A stretch of DNA of 17,175 bases from Turbatrix aceti (Eukaryota > Nematoda > Chromadorea > Rhabditida > Panagrolaimidae): positions 1-17,175 of the forward strand of contig CAXAKE010000025.1 of the NCBI GenBank assembly GCA_963969345.1, in the 5' to 3' direction. The notes beneath the pieces are model-generated. The model was not told the DNA's origin and did no database searches. It saw only the letters and a program-made list of their open reading frames with translations. How positions within the stretch are numbered: position 1 is the stretch's first letter; each line of letters starts with the position of its first letter. Below are positions 16,701 to 17,175 of this stretch, one piece after another. A program made the position numbers and the translations under genes.

Positions 16701-16938
16701 GAAGCTGACCGGCCTGAATGAGGAATACTGCGCCATTTGGCAGCTTCGGTCAGCTGGGAAGGGGAGTGCCGACGGGGCGCTTGGCGTCCCGCCGGCCAAG
16801 CACCCGCGAGTGCGTGCGCCATCCCCGACGCCCGAACCGACGACACAGAAAGAACCCCGCACTGATCATCGACTACGCTACGTGCCTTCAGAGGAACCCC
16901 GGCGAAAGGAAGCGCGCTGGTCCCGTCGTGGCGACTGA
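13768..16938 (+). CDS. Gag-protease-integrase polyprotein without reverse transcriptase
   Basis: 1,056 codons from the ATG at 13768 (the frame is open slightly upstream, but only a TTG precedes it) to TGA at 16936-16938, with no stop or frameshift. Residues about 70-260: gag capsid-like region. 291-304: zinc knuckle CYNCGEIGHFAREC. 346-349: HDSG, the retropepsin active site, with the distal NLLGRDLM at 413-420. About 470-530: the segment that normally follows RNase H. 536-572: zinc domain (H536, H539, C569, C572). D599, D653 and E689 form the DD35E integrase triad. 762-805: GPY/F-like module. About 806-911: linker with a duplicated PQPKSV motif. 912-985: predicted coiled coil. The last 57 residues are read from the 3' LTR. 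All catalytic residues of protease and integrase are present. RT and RNase H motifs (YxDD, DxD, RNase H carboxylates) are absent; the junction lies at about residues 425-470. The element should depend on another element's RT. Confidence 0.93.
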   Translation: MPVETRSQVRQNMNDTTSGQPTADDDDVFASPGQVNVQATGEESPRHSTVAERSHSTGSIERLMTPRNRKTVKLPKLEKDGDFEMWIYRYESSIHNLRIIDAREQQQVIIENLSDDVLNVLISRLYPTKLQEVSAQKVIDTLAAVFRQSRSRLATRMALLDRRQGSTESRSTFLADVFQLSRHCDYKSKRNFREEDIILTVVRGMADNDLRDFLMLPSNEIETTDDLLRLMKIYDAKTEVMNRARNPTSHHEDRTTAVCRVADRQKQFKGPRGFNAARNASDSRQDGRLACYNCGEIGHFARECRTKRADPKQNTNAILSIIGAVEEIPPYMIQLRMNGRRIEFMHDSGAVCTIVTKTTWEAMGSPKLVKSERQLRNFEGSPIGILGEIKVNVDWAGKKEMAKVVVARTGSCNLLGRDLMEQFSIGKPTSGSKVQWVNAIRGGQQLAKIIDEVSDCQVRSPFDLKRVAAETQMDESLKAVLHYTQTSWPDSKMIPDLVKPYQQEKGKIWSDGLCLWMDNRLIIPEALRSEARCLLHQAHVGRDQMHMLARDQFWYPGLATDIEKIAKGCEACNRNRANPTVQLHPWKKPESFFERVHIDFAGPFHKSMWLILVDAWSNWIEVVKTRSTSTKETIAALREIISRHGLPNTLVSDNGTGFVSREFETFCEIRGIKHLKSAPYHPSSNGVAERAVRTFKEGVTKRMNAGDSLDEAVMTTLYLHRTTKLKDDDETPAKKVYGRELRTIFTINAVARDRHFQPNQLVWVKMFKPGKEFWERGRVLEPVGQVMYRVQAGGDMHVRHRDQLKGAEEELADKKMKEPWVSGSVNMLQNLRVSLSPGDDSTDNHRRVRPQPKSVIIRVQPKTTPPDRSAPASLHPDSDSSDERQRSRPQPKSVVVKVFPKVPIPDRLVSMSTEELKREQAEIKKEQIKLSDDVDYLLKGTVQQIAETQENLRMSRRFYGPAIKELTETMEFVTLALKKLTGLNEEYCAIWQLRSAGKGSADGALGVPPAKHPRVRAPSPTPEPTTQKEPRTDHRLRYVPSEEPRRKEARWSRRGD
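16756..16766 (+). promoter_or_regulatory. Polypurine tract
   Basis: GGGAAGGGGAG lies immediately before the TG of the 3' LTR, where plus-strand synthesis is primed. It is inside the ORF and encodes part of the run GKGS. Confidence 0.85.
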
Positions 16939-17175
16939 TGTGAGTCAGTCTTATCTCCCTGCTCGTGCGTGACTGGTTGGCCACGACGAGCTCTCTCTCT
17001 CCCTCTGTGTTGTTGTTGATTTTACTAAAACTCGTGTTGTGCTGAGATCTACGTGATTCGGCGAGGCTCAGTTGGGCTTCTGTATTTGTGCTACGAACAA
17101 GGAATAAAGCTACATCACGATTCGGAGCGACTACGGCGGAAGGTTTCAAGACTGCGGCGAGAAGCCTCGGTAGCA
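16767..17175 (+). repeat. 3' LTR (409 bp)
   Basis: Identical to the 5' LTR as far as read, plus 57 bp at 16887-16943. That extra segment encodes the last residues of the polyprotein and its TGA, so coding sequence runs about 170 bp into U3. Ends GGTAGCA at the last base of the window. Confidence 0.95.
17103..17108 (+). terminator. AATAAA polyadenylation signal of the retrotransposon
   Basis: Hexamer in the 3' LTR, 165 bp past the polyprotein stop and 67 bp before the LTR end, the expected place for ending the genomic transcript. Confidence 0.65.

Larger units (their letters stand above)
13299..17175 (+). mobile_element. Ty3/gypsy-type LTR retrotransposon lacking RT and RNase H
   Basis: Complete from LTR TG (13299) to LTR CA (17174-17175), 3,877 bp. 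Order: 5' LTR, primer binding site, leader, one gag-protease-integrase ORF, polypurine tract, 3' LTR. Autonomous elements of this group are usually 5 kb or more and carry reverse transcriptase and RNase H between protease and integrase; here that block is absent while the frame stays open. The element is visibly more GC-rich than the surrounding subtelomere. The 3' target duplication cannot be checked because the window stops at the last LTR base. Confidence 0.93.

Overview
The window is a chromosome end of a nematode. The left 2.25 kb is an almost uninterrupted array of CCTAAG (TTAGGC on the other strand), the telomeric repeat of most nematodes, read from the tip inwards. The rest is AT-rich subtelomere, with one short-intron gene remnant and a GC-richer LTR retrotransposon at the inner edge. 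I cannot name the species.

Layout, tip to centre. (1) 1-2253: telomere. (2) 2251-3237: a large foldback (inverted-repeat) element whose outer edge is the telomere boundary. (3) 3238-5785: patchwork of palindromes, diverged subtelomeric repeats and a TTAA-flanked inverted-repeat element (3568-4318) whose left arm was later hit by a short 5'-truncated retroposon (3595-3675) with a perfect 16-nt target duplication. (4) 5786-7283: repeats carrying E2F-like TTTCCCGCC motifs around a 0.5-kb decamer array with A-tracts spaced about one helical turn apart, then a 140-bp segment duplicated from 4405-4544. (5) 7284-9929: a satellite of about 175-bp monomers with a 1,535-bp higher-order period, interrupted once by about 330 bp containing a tRNA-like Pol III promoter. 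(6) 9930-12405: no convincing gene; a diverged direct repeat, a TTAA-flanked MITE with GGCGGGAA termini, a hairpin-forming tandem repeat, and two more 5'-truncated retroposon insertions with 13-nt and 12-nt target duplications.

(7) 12406-13049, minus strand: the last two exons of a host gene for a single-pass membrane protein (Cys-rich ectodomain end, Ser/Thr-rich stalk, transmembrane helix, short basic tail with a FERM-binding-like motif). Its upstream exons are not visible; 250 bp further out lies the retrotransposon.

(8) 13299-17175: a Ty3/gypsy-type LTR retrotransposon, complete from TG to CA, with LTRs, primer binding site, polypurine tract and one uninterrupted 1,056-codon ORF. The ORF runs gag, CCHC knuckle, protease, integrase (DD35E), GPY/F-like module, coiled-coil extension, with no reverse transcriptase or RNase H between protease and integrase. 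The LTRs match base for base as far as I can read except for a 57-bp segment present only in the 3' copy. It looks like a recently inserted, non-autonomous derivative that keeps packaging, processing and integration functions but would need reverse transcriptase from another element. This is the most unusual object in the window.
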